Assembly (NCBI RefSeq): GCF_021869535.1
Contig: NW_026262734.1
Location: forward strand, 76,012,339 to 76,076,338
Direction of reading: 5' to 3'
DNA from: Mytilus californianus
Taxonomy: Eukaryota; Mollusca; Bivalvia; Mytilida; Mytilidae
DNA length: 64,000 nucleotides
Shown: positions 27,001 to 42,000 of the stretch, piece after piece
Position numbering within the stretch: position 1 is the stretch's first letter
Layout of the letters: every line of letters begins with the position of its first letter
Position numbers and translations under genes: made by a program
Notes under the pieces: generated by a model
The model's database searches: none
Told to the model about the DNA's origin: nothing
Seen by the model: the letters and a program-made list of their open reading frames with translations, nothing else

Positions 27001-30000
27001 TGGGTTCAATATGATTTACCAGGACAACCCTCACTGGTCAGTAAGTCTATTATTTATGTAGACTAATTACAAGAAATAAATTTAGTTAAAGGGGCATTAG
27101 CTATATGAATTGGACAAAAAAATAAAATATTTTTTGTTTTGTTTTAAACATTTATAAAAGCAGAATAAAGAAATAATATTTCGCTATACTAAGCAGTCAG
27201 TTTGGTTCAATTTTGTCAAAATAAACTAAAATATATCACTGTTGTATTACTGACTTGCAAGTCAATAAATCAACTCATTAGAATCCGTATTTATGTAACC
27301 TTTAACTTCAAATTTGGACGAGATGGGCAGGGCATGTATTTAGCATGTGGTGGTCAGCATGTTCATTCATTATGTCAACATTGAAAGGTGAAAAAACAGA
27401 AGACACTAGGAATAACTATTTCGTTGACTGACCCATCTCACAATAAAGAGCTGCGCCATGAGCGCATTATATGCCCGTCGCCAACTGGACAGTTTTCGAC
27501 AATTTTTCAACTAATAAAGTTTCACAACTCTGCAATGTCATATCAGAAATTTATAAAAAACAAAAGGGAGCTTATTTCAATAGATATAAACAAGTCACCA
27601 AAGTTTCATGATAACTACTAAAAGCATTTTTGAGTTAATGTCCGAAATACTGGAAAATCCCCCCTTTTTTTATGACTAAAGTCCCAATACTCCAATATGT
27701 AAAATCAGAAAATTTTAAATTTCAAAAGGGAACTTATGTCAATATATAAACAATTCACCAAAGTTTCATGAAAATTGGTCAAAGAATTTTTTTCGGTTAT
27801 AGTCTGTAAACTGGAAAAATCCTGCATTTTTTAAGAAATGCCATAACTCGGAAATTGAAAATCTAAAATTTATTAAAATCAAAAGGGAGCTTACGTCAAT
27901 AGATATAAATAATTCACCAAAGTTTCATGAAATTGGTGAAAGGGTTTTTGAGTTACTGTCCGACATGTTGACGACGGACCGACAGACGGACAACAGTATA
28001 CCATAATACGTCTCGTAAACAGACGTATAAAACTTTATTCTTAATTTCTTATACAGGTAAAACCATGATTTACATATATTTTTTAACCTATAACATGAAA
28101 TCAAACAGACCTAGAAAAATAAATGGATAATTAGATGGCATCTGGCCTAAAATATGTATGAAATGCTGATACAATTTACAGCAAGCCCATGCATTGTTAA
28201 TTGTTTCTTTTAGACTTTAGATAATTTGGATATATGTTTTAGTACGTTATAAATAAAATATGAGAATTGTGGTAAACATGAATTTGACAGGTAATGCTTC
28301 TTTACGTTGATTATAGCAAATAAAATTGGCCATGCACATATACATAGAGACAACTTTTATTTAACAAAAAATGTTGATGTTAAATATCATTTATTCAATT
28401 GTTAAAGTTATTGAAACAAAAAATACATTGGTTTAATGTAACCTAAATGCCATTTAATAGTGAGAAGTGTTACAAAATAAAGAAGTATGATAGCAATGTT
28501 CAGCTTAATAAAGGTTCTCCTCTATTAGAGACAATCTTTGGTATACGTATATTTTTTAAATGTTCTCTTCCCAAATCCCTGTCATTGTGACTGAGTTGTC
28601 ATGTATGTGAAATAACGGATCAATCCTATTGAAGAGAATTGATATGGTATATTTCTACAAGTCCTTCTCCAACAAAATGGTCCCGAATTTTTTTTTTTTT
28701 GGTGATTATCAAACTCATCTAAATTCTGATAAGTTGAGATCTTCATATAAATGTGAAGAGGATCTGATATGAATTGAAGGCTGTATCTTTGCAACAAAAA
28801 TTAATTCAGAATATTTTTACAAGTCCTCCTCATGAAAGGTTCTCTTGATCATATTTTCTTATTATTGAACTCATCCATGATTTTGCTGATTAGAATTTCC
28901 CTCATTCATAATTGAAGAGGATCTGACAAAAAATTCGTGAGAGTTCGGCGGAACCCAGTGTCTCGCCTACTTTTGCTGTTAGTCGCAGGCTCAACAAAAA
29001 TGGGTAAAAAAATATTAAAAATTTTCCTCTAGATACCATCTTATGATTGTAAGAAGTTCTATTCAAGTTTGGTAAAAATCCAAGAGGGTTTATGAATCTA
29101 ATAAATGTTTTAAAAACTTTAACTGCAGGCTGTACGTAATGTTAACTGGAATAAAACTAAGTCCATTTATAAGTAATATACGGAAAAACAGGAAATAAAT
29201 TTTTACAAAATTTCCTTCTAGATACTAGCTTTTGATCATAAACTAGCTTCTGTCCAAGTTTGGTACAAATCTAGGATAGTTTAAGAAAGTTATTAAAATT
29301 TGAAAAACTTTAACCACAGAGTGAATGTAATGTTAACTGGCAGAAAAACTAAGTCCATTTTTGAGTAAAATACGGTTAAACAGGATTTTTTTTTTACAAA
29401 ATTTACTTCTGGATACTATCTCATGATCATAAACAAGCTTCTGTCCAAGTTTGGTTGAAATGCAGAATAGTGTAAGAAAGTTATTTAACCACACAGTGAA
29501 TATTTGTGGACGCCGCCACTGCTCCGACGACGACAAATACGCCGACGGAATGTAGGATGGCTATGTCTCGCTTTTGCAACAAAAGTTGCAGGCTCGACAA
29601 AAATGAATGTGCTAGTATGGTGACAAGAAAGTGTGATGAGAGACAAAAGAATGGACAGATGAGACAAAAACATAATAACATCCACAACTTTGTTGCTTGG
29701 GGTATAAAAACAATCCTATAAAACATATATTGACAATTTGAACTTACACTTTTAAATTCAATCAGTAACCAATCATAGTTATCTGTGTAATTTTCTAGTT
29801 GAATGTTTTGTATAAATGAGTATTTTATACCAGTAAAAGTCATTTCATTACAACTCTTTTTTAGGTGAGTGAATAAAGAGGCCAAATATTACAGACGATG
29901 GCATTTTCAAAGTCCATACCTAAGGGACAGTTCCCAATAAATTGTGAACTCTGTGAAAGTAACCCTAAGATCCAATGGAAATGCCAAGACTGCAACCTCC

Positions 30001-33000
30001 TGATGTGTCAGGCATGTAGATATAAAATACATCCAAAATTTAAAAATGCTGGTAAACATAGGATTTGTGACATAAAAGAGATCAGTCTCTTTGCTGAAGG
30101 AGATGAGACAAACATAGATTTCTCCAACATTCCATGTATAAAACATAAAGGTCAAGATTATTGTTTATTTTGTAAAGCTTGCAATTACTTAGTTTGTGCA
30201 ACTTGTGTTTCAACAAAACATAATGGACATAAAATGGGAGAAATAAAGGAGTTTTATGAAAAGAAAATGATTAATGTTAGAAAGCAGCAAACAGAAGTGA
30301 AAATCAATGAAAGAAGGTTAAAAGAGGATGAACTTACATTGGAAAAAATAAACCAAAGTAAATCAGAAAGTTATAATAAGGCAAAAAAGGATATTCTAGC
30401 TCAAAAGACATCTCTTATTAAAAAAGTTGCTATGTTTTCAGAAAAACTTATTTCTGATCTTGATCAAATTCATCAAAGTTCAATAAAAGCATATGATGAA
30501 GGTAAAGACAACATACAAAAGTTGAAATTAGAGACCAACAAGCAATCTACTGAACTAGGAGATATTTCAAGGACTACAGAGGCAGCGACATTCTTCAAAG
30601 AAATTGAAAACTTAACATTAGATAAAATGAATTTAAGATCAATCAAATTACCAGATTATATAGTTACCCAATTTGCTTCAGGGGAGATTATACAGTCAAA
30701 TTTTGGATCATTGCAGAAAATGAAGAAAATTCCAAATTTTGAAATAATGCTTGAAACATCAAAGGAATTTCAAACAGAATTAAAACAGATTTGTTTGATT
30801 TCAGCAGATACCAATAATTCATTATGGCTAAGTGATCCTCAATCCTCCTTGTTGCAGAAAGTCAAACTAGAAGGCAACCATCTGAAAGTATTACACACAT
30901 CTAATATAGAGGCTTATGGATTAGCAGTTAATAATTCCAATGACCTCCTTCTTTGTACAGAGCATTCTAGAATAAAACAGATAAGCAATGGAACTAATCA
31001 GGTAATTGACTCCATATATATTGCACCTTTTGAGGCATGTTCTATCCATATTACTAAAGAGAAAATGATAGTTGGGGTGGCAAATGACAATGGAGCAGCT
31101 GTCATTGTTATGGATCTAAAGGGAAAGCAGCAAGCTATCTATCAACATGATAGTGATAACAAACCTGTCTTCAAATGTCCATTGGTTGTAACTAGTACTG
31201 ATAGTGGCAACATTTGTGTTCTTGATGTTGATACGGAAGCAGACAAATACAAAATTATAGTTCTAGGAACTGCAGGGAAAGTTATAAATACTTATGAAGG
31301 AAGGAAAGATATTGATACAAAGCATCCATTCAGGTGTAGTGGAATAGCAATAACCCCAAGAGACAATATAATAGCTTCAGACCTCAAAAGTCATTTACTG
31401 CACATCCTTGATAGTGATGGAAACTACATTACACACTACAAGACTGAAGATATAGGCATACTGTATCCAATGTCTCTGGCTTTCTGTACAGATGGACAAC
31501 TCTATATTGGATGCAGCAACGTAGATGATAGCTCAGACATAGCTAAACTTTATGAAGTTAACTTCTATGAGTACTAACAAAGAAATAATTTACAGCATAT
31601 ACTTTGTTTTCTTCTTCCAATAGAGTTTAAGTCCATATAAACAATAATATCAGACTAGAAAATTCCGAAACTTACAAAAGTAGATGCTTTAACTAAGCAG
31701 GCCAAAAAACATTTACAACATTTCTATCTATTTATACATCCTAGGCTTTCATATGTTTAGGGTTGAGGTAAATCCAGGGAAGTGCTTAGGAGGCACAATT
31801 TCATAATATGAGTAATTTTCATTTACTATATATTCATTCACTGTGTATGTATAAGTGACAATTGTTTAAATATCAGACGTATTGATATTTTACAAAGTAT
31901 ATACTTAAGTTTGGATAAATCTTTGATTTGGCATTATTGAGTCTTAAAATCACTGTCCCTAGTGAGCCATTCATTGTTTTTCCCAAAAAACAAACCTTTA
32001 TATTTTGGTCTGGTGAAAAACTTAAAGACAGATACCTCTCCTGGATGGGAGTAGTAATCTAATTTCATTTCATGTTACAGTGGATATAAAATACAGTGTC
32101 TTAAAAAGTAAATTTGTCTGATTACTGAACAATTAAGTAGCAGTTGGAGTGAATTTCCATAGAAAGGTCTTACTCAAGACTTCGCCAAACTGATCAATGG
32201 ACTGTCAGACATTTAGTCGGACAAATTTCAATTGTTCATATGATTGAAATTAATCAATTAGACTGAAAAATTTAAGAAACATCTTTTATCATTAAAATGC
32301 AGAGATATAACTTATACTGGTTTTGTTTAAAACTCTTTACCCATTTACATAAAATTTAACAGTTTTCAAAGAATTTTATAGTGTAAATCGTGAATTTTAT
32401 CAGAAAAATTGGCGGAAATAATATTTATATTTTATTAAAAACGATGATGTTGACATAAAATATATTTAAAGTGGTTTTTATTTTTATTTTGGCACATGAA
32501 AATGGTTACAAAATTTTTTCTCTACCAGACATTTGGATAAGTAAATGGCCATATTATATCTGTCTGAACAGCAGCAAATGTGTCTGATTTGTCCAACTGT
32601 CTGGCATATTTGGTGAAGTCTGCTTATTAGTAGACATTTTAATTAAAAGTTTGAATTTTGAGTATATGCTATCTATCTACTTACCAACAGATTTGTCCAA
32701 GTCTGAAGAAGACAGGGTAACCTTTTTAACTGGGTCTGTAAATAGAAAAGAAGAAGGTGTCAAAATATGTAACATTTCTGATTTCTGATTTCTGATTTCA
32801 AGCCAACATACATATGATTATTTATATATATAAATCAAAACAAAGCTTGACTAATTTATAGGCCATTGTTTACTCTTAGCATTTTTAGAGTGCCTTTTCA
32901 TGATCAAACTTAGTTCATGATAATTTTTGACTGGTTTCAAATAAAGACTTGCACAAGATGAATGTTATATATCCCCACAGAATTTTGCAGTAATGTTCAT

Positions 33001-36000
33001 TATTATGGGAAAATATAGCATTTTCTCTCAAAAGAACTTATTGAAAAAAGCTTTGAAATTCTTAGGAAAAGGTCTATAACATCATTTTGTTTAGTTGTCA
33101 GGATTTTGTATTTCATTACATTTATATTTTATGTAAATTGTACTTATCTTTTCAATAGAACCAAAAAAGCAAGTAGTAAGACTTGTGTAAACTTAATATT
33201 TTTCTTAAACTACATTCAAAATTAAAAATATGCATCGAGTGAACCAACACCTTCTAACAGGAAAAGCTGGTAAAGTAATTAGGATGGATGCCAAAGTATG
33301 CTGTGGTTGTCTTAAAACCTCGGGAAAATAAAACTATAAAAAGACAACAACATCCTGGATTACTGCAAGGAAATGCTTTATTCTGGTCTACACGTTTCGA
33401 CACTTATGGTGGCGTCTTCAGGACAATTTTATGATAGAAAACATTCATAATTGTTTAAATTCTATAAAATTTGAAGAAAGACATTAAACATGAGTCATAA
33501 GTCTCTTATAGATCAACTTAGTTTAAAAAAAAAATTAAATTAAAAAGTACAATGCATAACCATTTATTTATCATATCCTCTCATTTTCAAACATCCTATT
33601 CTATCATTGTCTAATTTAACTTTGCATGCTCATAACATATGTCTATATCAAATTATTAGCATTTAGATTTTTCTGCCAATTGTTATAGGTTGTACGTGTG
33701 TTCAAGAAACTCCTTGAAATGTCTAATGGAAAATATATATTTTTTAGAAACAAATTGCTGACTCCTATGCTTAAATGTAAATTTACACTTTTCGACTTAT
33801 AAATTGTATGTTTTACATTTAACATATTGCAAATGATCGCTGTTTTTTTTTTTTATTATATTTAAAGAAACTTTATTAACATTCTTCAGTCTCCTGTTTA
33901 TTGTGCATGGTGATATTCCAAATCTGTATTTTGCATTGATATATAGTAATAATGTGAACTTATAATATGATTTGATCACTGGATGATCACAATCTGATTA
34001 AAATACAGATGACTTGTACACACTTTGCTCACAAGGACCTGGAAACACTTGGTTCTATTTTCTGTTCTGATAATTTTTATATTAGTCAACTAAATTGTTG
34101 CCTTTAAATGTTTGAGGATGTGTATCATTCAACAAAATCTCTGAATCTGAAAGTAGAATGGAGCGTCATCAGATCCTTGAAGCAAAGCGTGGTTACAGGA
34201 TCTATATTTCAATCAGATTGGGATGTTGGGATGATCATAGTCTTATATGAATGTTAAAAAAAGCAAGTACTGCATGGGGTATGTTTATATTTATAATATA
34301 AGGAGTTTGAAGTTTTCATAATGTAAGGAGTTTGGAGTTTTCATAATATAAGGAGTCTGGAGTTAGTACCGGTATATTATTGATAAAAATGTTGTTTAGC
34401 TTCTATTTTAAAGTGTGTTTCAAAAATATTGGCATTTTTTTTTTACCAATGTGCGCTTGTGAGCTTTTTATATATCACTTCCACATTTTTGTACCAAGTA
34501 AGGTTTTTTTTCCAAATATAGTTTAAAAGATATTTTTTCAATGAGTATTGAATATAAACATGCTGATTTAATATGACTGTCTTGTTGTTGCAAAGATTCT
34601 TTTGTCCCCCAAAATGCTGATTTAGTTTTGAAGGAGAACCTTTTGAATGCTTTGCTCATTCAGTCAACAATTGTATTATGAATTACCTGTAAAACTCTTT
34701 TTGTATAATATTTTTAGTTCTAGGTAGCAAGCTGAATTTTAACCTGGGTACAAGGCTGTTCTGTAGTTAAATAATATATGTAATCTTATTTCTTAATGTT
34801 TAAGTTTATCGTATCTTTCTAGTATTCTATTGTAGTAAATAAACCATTTTTTAAGACGTTTCGGCCACTGGCCTTCTTCGGTTTCTATATTATCCTTTTT
34901 CACTACATGGTAGACATTTTTCTTTCACTATCATTAAAATTAAAATTAGTATTTGTTAAAAATTTTCCCTTTTTGTAAAGTATGTTGTATATAAATGACA
35001 TGAGGTATAACTCTGTTTAACTTTTATTGAAATAATAATTTTAAAGGGAATATCAATAAGCATGATAAGGCAAATTAAAAAAATATATATGCATTGCACT
35101 GAGAAGAGAACAATTACAAGAAGAAGTTAGGAAACTAAGATAACTTTTATTAATTTGGTCAAATGCGCTTAACAAAAATGCTAAGATATGTTCTGTATGT
35201 GCCTGTCCAAAGTGTCAGAAGTCTGTAATTGAGTGGTTGTTGTTTGTTGCTGTTTATCATAACTTGTTTTTCGTTTATTGTTTTATACATAAATTAGGCC
35301 TGGTTTTCTAATTTGAATTATTTTCCTTGATATGTTCTGTTTCACCATTATACCAGGTTACAGGGGTGAAGGGGCACCCTCTTGCATGTTTTACAATGCC
35401 ACCACATCCTGTATGTGCCTGTCACATGTCAGAAGCCTTAATTCAGTGGTTGTCATTTGTTACTGTATATCAAGTTTGTTTTTCTTTAACGGTTTTGTAC
35501 AAATATATTAATTAGGTTGTTGGTTTTCTCATTTAAATGGTTTTACCATTTGATACGTTGGTAGTTTTTATAAATGATATGTGGTATTGGTTCTGTTTGC
35601 TCATTGTTGTATGGAAACCTATAGTTGCTAACATCTTGGCATTCAGTCCCTGGTGGATTGTTGTTTCATTGAAATTCATACCACATGTTCTTATTTTATA
35701 TTAACAGAAACTGAATATATAATTTATAGATACAGCCCCAATTTGTGTAAGTCCTAGTCCTTTTAGTGTCATTCAAGAACTTGTCTTCGATCTGTTCTAT
35801 TTCTTATATATTACTTTTTTAGTTAATCAAAACCTTTCTAGTATTCAGATTGCTTATAGAATAAGGTTTAATAAATGGGGAATGTGTCCATGGGACACAG
35901 ATGATGCCCCCGCTTGCATATAACGTTATAAAGGGACATAACTCAAGAACGGTAAAAGTGACGCTTACCAAATTTAAACTTGATCTGTGTTTTGTGGTAA

Positions 36001-39000
36001 TAAGCATTCATTATAAGTTCCATAACATTTGGTTGAGGCAAACTTAAGTAAGAGAACGGAAACCATTTTCGGGACGTACAGATATACCGACATACGAACG
36101 TACCAATGTATGGACATACTGACGGACAAGGGTAAAACTTAATAAAATAATAGTTATGTTTGAAAACGTCAAGGTGTTGGAACGACATCTGATTACGAAA
36201 TGGGGATTAACTGAGAATGTCAACAAGAAGAAAAAAATGCAACATCAGTTGACAATGCTAAAGACATGAGATTTACACTTCAATCACACATGAGTTCAAA
36301 CCATAGACATTATAACAGTTCTTATAGCTTCTAAATCACATGCCAGAAATATGTTTTCATATAGTAGTAATAATTGTTTTAATTTATACTTCCCTCAATA
36401 TTCAATGGAATGGATGTAATTTTTTGTATTGTTAACTTACAATATAATTTGTTTTAGAAATTTAATCTGTCATATAGATATAGTTTATCTGAAAGTTATA
36501 AACAGGTACTGTTTGTAGTGTTATAATATATATAATATGTAATTTTCACATTGTTTATGTTTATACTTTTACTTATATCTGAAAATCAAAGTTCAAGATA
36601 CTAGTATTCTGTGGGCAGGCATAACAACGTGTTGCATGATGACTGTATGAATAAAAGGAAATGTATGCAAACATCAATGCAACTGCAAGCTAAAAGCACA
36701 GTTGAACTAAAATAAACATCTAAAGGCAGAGTTCTTGAAATCATTCATTAGCTTGGTGGACATCAGGACTACAAATCTGGTGGTCCAAGTGAAAATTTGG
36801 TGGTCCTGTATTTGCAGTAAAATTTTGGCTATCAATTATTTTCATAGGCAATTTTGCAAAATAATTATATGGTTGCATAAAAATTTTGATATACATTTGT
36901 AATTAGCCAGAAAGCAACAAAAATAAATGGGGAATGTGTCCATGGGACACAGATGATGCCTCCTCTTGCATATAATGTTATAAAGGGACTTAACTCAAGT
37001 ACAGTAAAAGTGACACTACCCACATTTGTACTTGATCTGAGTTTTGTGGTAATAAGCATTGTGTATAAGTTTCATAACATTTGGTTGAGGCAAACTTAAG
37101 TTAGAGTATCGAAAAAAACCCACAAACTTTCAGTTGTACATCAGGACCACAACTAAACTCAAACCTGGTGGACCTACCTACTTTTAGGTGGTCAGGACTA
37201 CCAGTTTTGGAGAACACTGTAAAGGTGACCATTTTGTTTTTAAAGATACATATCTTGCAACATTATAAGTAGGAATGTCAACGAGTACTCGAGTACTCGA
37301 GTATCGCTCGGTAGTACTGAGTATCAATTACCAAAATGATATTCGACTAATCGGTTTCCTGTTAGAATGTTGTTTTAAGCTTTATAAACAACATATATTT
37401 TTATTGATAGCGCCTCCTGGGAAATTGAATATTAATCAAAATCAATAAAAATTAAAATACGATTCGAATGTTTGCTTTTAACTGTCATTTAAAATTCCTC
37501 CAAACAGAGGTAGGATATATAAACAAGAGCACTTGTCCAAGGCTTACATTTTTAGCTAATCTTAATTATTCCCCCACCTGTGTACCGTCAGAGCATATAT
37601 TTGCATCAGCAGGACTGTAAGTTCCCTAATAAAGTTGAGAAATTGCCTCGTCCCAGAAAAAGTTGAAAAGATAATATTTTTCAATAAGAACAAATTCATT
37701 GCACCCTGTGTCGACCGTCAGAAAATGATTAAAGGCATCAGTTAGTTCTAATCATCACCCCTTTGGGTGATCATTAAATGTGTTTTTTTACGGTTCCCAA
37801 TTAGTAATCTTTTTCTATAGATATTAATTAATTACTTGATTAGATTATTGCCAGCTTACATAATTAGTAAATGTAGTAAATGAACTATTAATTATGGTAT
37901 AAAATTCCTTGGACTTTTATCTAGTCCTAGCCAATAATGTTGAGGGTTTTACGCTCATAAGGCAACGACCCACAATACATAAAATGGGTACAATTTTGTG
38001 TTTCCTTTTTGTCAATGCTTTACCGAGCGAGTACTCAAGTATTGCTCGGTAAATCCAACGAGTACTCGATTAGTAAATATTCACCGAGTTGACATCACTA
38101 ATTATAAGTAAACTCTTAATTGTGGCAAAGTCTAGACAAGTTGTGGTTTGTATCAATGTAGATGACCAATTTCAGATTCTCCAATAATAATCTTGATAAA
38201 TTACCAGGAATGGTTACGTGTATAAATTCATGACACAAAATCCTTCATTCAGTAAACAAGACCAAAAGCAAAGATACTACACTTCAATGTGTAATCTCAA
38301 TCTACAGTGAGCAATGCCTTTAACACAGGGCAAAAGTTCAAACCTCACTGCAAGTTCAAGACAAGCCTGTAACGCCAGTTTAAATGGACTTTATGGCCAG
38401 ATATAGAACACACTACAGAGAGCATTTTCTTAGCCTTATATTTATATTGCCATATAAAAATATGTGGAAAAACATTAAAAAAAAGCAAGTGTCAGGAATG
38501 TTGATAATAACATCATTTAATTTTGGCTGAATTCATTTCAGATCTTCAAAACAAAAAGTCTTGAACTCTGATTTTCATAAAGACTATATGAGGTTTTTTT
38601 TAATTTTCAATAGGTTTTTGTAATCAGACATAACTTAATGTCTTGAACTTTCTATACAATAAATTCAGGTTCAATTCAATTATTTAGAATTATTATTTTA
38701 CATTATCATATTACACATTACCAATTTATGATTTTTAAAAATTCGTAAGGGTTCCGCGGAACCCAGTGTCTCGCCTACTTCTGCTGCTAGTCACAGGCTC
38801 AACAAAAATGGGGAAAAAATTATTAAAAATTTTCTTATAGATACTATCTTTTGATTGTAAGAAGCTTCTGTCCAAGTTTGGAACAAATCCAGGATAGTTT
38901 AAGAAAGTTATTAAAATTTTTAAAACTTTAACCACAGAGTGAATGTAATGTTAACTGGCAGAAAAACTAAGTCCCTTTATAAGTAATATACGGAAAAACA

Positions 39001-42000
39001 GGAAATATATTTTTACAAAATTTCCTTCTAGATACTAGCTTTTGATCATAAACAAGCTTCTGTCTAAGTTTGGAACAAATCCAGGATAGTTTAAGAAAGT
39101 TATTAAAATTTTAAAAACTTTAACCACAGAGTGAATGTAATGTTAACTGGCAGAAAAACTAAGTCCATTTATCAGTAATATACGGAAAAACAGGAAATAT
39201 ATTTTTACAAAATTTCCTTCTAGATACTAGCTTTTGATCATAAACAAGCTTCTGTCCAAGTTTGGTACAAATCCAGGATAGTTTAAGAAAGTTATTAAAA
39301 TTTCAAAAACTTTAACCACAGAGTGAATGTAATGTTAACTGGCAGAAAAACTAAGTCCATTTATAAGTAAAATACAGAAAAACAGGATTTTTTTTTTTAC
39401 AAAATTTACTTCTGGATACTATCTTATGATCATAAACAAGCTTCTGTCCAAGTTTGGTACAAATCCAGGATAGTTTAAGAAAGTTATTAAAATTTCAAAA
39501 ACTTTAACCACAGGTTAAAATTTGTGGACGCCGCCACCGCCGCTGACGGAATGTAGGATCGCTATGTCTCGCTTTTGCGACAAAAGTCGCAGGCTCGACA
39601 ATAAAAAGGTGACATTCTACTCTTACACATAGCTCAGCGAGACAATTTTCTAAATGTCACAAGAAAAAAAAATTAATCATATAAAAAACAATAATTGATT
39701 TTTAAATAAAATCTCTAAAGACAATGATTTTAATTTTTAAACCAATAATTTAAAAAGCAAAATATTTATTTTCATTCAAAAGAAAATAATAATTAACAGA
39801 AAATTCAGTAAAATAAATAAAATTAAACAGGTTGAGAGGGGGATAGAGCAAATTGTTCCCCTTGGAAAAAACGTCAACCTTGGCTTTTCATCCGTTGACA
39901 ATGTTTTCTTGTGGTTCACCTCGGTTTTCAAGGATCTGGGTTATAACTATATAGGTATATAAAATTTGTACCCTCTTTTGCAAATGTTGCTAAAAAACAC
40001 ACCACAATACTATAAGAGGGTTTGGGTCTTCTTCCAACCTCAGTCAATAAAAGGAGATCTGAAGTATATGTCAATTAAACAGCAACCAAACACAAAAAAG
40101 CCTGAATGAAAACTAACATGTTTTCTTTTTAACAACAAAATATTACAATTTTAACAAAATCAGTGGAACAACAACTTGGTTTTATTTCTTTTAAAGGGGA
40201 AACAATTTTTGTTAAATATGATCATTTTAATTTGTAAAAAATGTTTAATTCTTAGATATCTGTTTTTTTCAGTAAAAATAACAAATATCATCTAAAAATT
40301 CATATTTGCAAATAACTGAGTACAACTAATACATTTTTCTTTATCAATAAGTTTATATTATACTTATATTTTGTTGGGTACATTAGGAAAAGTGAATTTA
40401 AAATATTTTGTAAATTAAGCCTAGGTTCAAGCCAAAGGGAAATAACTCTAAATTCAAAATTTCATGATTTGATTATTTTTACCATAGAAATGTCAAAGAT
40501 GAATTGAATACTGGTCCAATAATTAATTCACCATGCCATAACATTTTTTTTTAAAGTGACAAAAGAATTTTTATTAGCGCAACTAAAGTAAGTTTGAATT
40601 ATTTCCCTTTAGCTGTAGTTGATATATGCTTTTCTGTATATGTGATTTTTAAACTACTTTAATAATTTATGTAAAACTTATTGTTATTCCATATTTAGAA
40701 CTTAACTTGATTTCTATCTTTGTATAATCATGATAATGTTGTAAAAGTAAGAGAAAATAAACTTATTCCATTAGTTGTGTTGATTAATTATCCATTCCAT
40801 TCATAGTATTGCATTTAGGATGGTTCCATGACACACTAAATAATACTCAAGGAGAAAACACAGAAAACAGGTATACATCTATATAATCAGTTTTCACATC
40901 TTAATTTTCTTTCCGAACAATAGTAGCAGGTACCCATAAATCCCTGAAATTTATTAAGTGGTAAACACCCTTATATCCAAGAAATTTATCTTGTGGTTTG
41001 TGCCCTGATATTTACAAACTTTGGTGGATAGTTGTCTCATTGGCAATCAAACATTGTACCCAGCATAAATGTGTTTTTTCTCCTCTTTCATATTTATATA
41101 CTTTGCCATGTTATGATAACCAATATGATTTTGAAGTTATTTTCTTTGTTTGAATGGACTAAATTTTAGACCTAGCAGAGGTAACAGACAATATTGAACA
41201 CTTGGAAGTCCAATACATTTTTAGAGTTCAGGTTGATACTTTATTATGTCAATCTTTTTGCTCACTTTTTGTAGCTCTTCTTTCTGTCCATGTGTAGAGT
41301 TATACATTAGTTCCCCCTTTGACATGCTTTCAATTTAAAAGTTTCTCATCAAAGTATTATACAACAGAGACAATTTTGGAAACTCAATTTACAGGTGACT
41401 GTCCTCAATAGTCATCAGATCACTCGAAGAATAATCTTGAATGGATGACCAGATTTGGAACTGATATATGAGTACTGTTCTGTATTATGAGTAATTGACA
41501 TACCTCCTTCTGTTTCTCTCTCCATGACAATAAATTTATACCCATCAGGAGAGGTCAGAATCTGTGACTCTCCATCTGTTACCACTGGGTAGTTTAGTTT
41601 GTTGGCATTTCTAATAATGTCTTTGGAATGAATGGTTATGCCCTGAAATAGAACATTACAAATGAAATGTACTTAAAAAGAGTAGCCAATTATTAAAAAG
41701 GAAATGTCATAAAAAGATTGACCCAAAAGCTGTCATTTGATATGATACCCTAGAGCTTGTTTTTCATTCAGGCAATTGGACAACCAGAGGCATACCCAAC
41801 TCAAAAATTACTCAAGCATGGTTATGAGGAAGAATTACTCAATTATCATGTCAAAGGGTCTACAGTCCTTATCATGAATGGGTTGATCCTTACAGTCACA
41901 AATTCTCATCTCCATTGTGGCATTCTATCTCTGTAACAGCAGTCCCATATATCCACTATATAAATATGACAGTATTATGCAATTTATGGGCTTTGTCATG

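Noticed and set aside
33430-34830. Penelope-like reverse transcriptase between the two hammerhead-like motifs
   Set aside because: No coding segment with reverse transcriptase motifs is visible in any frame.
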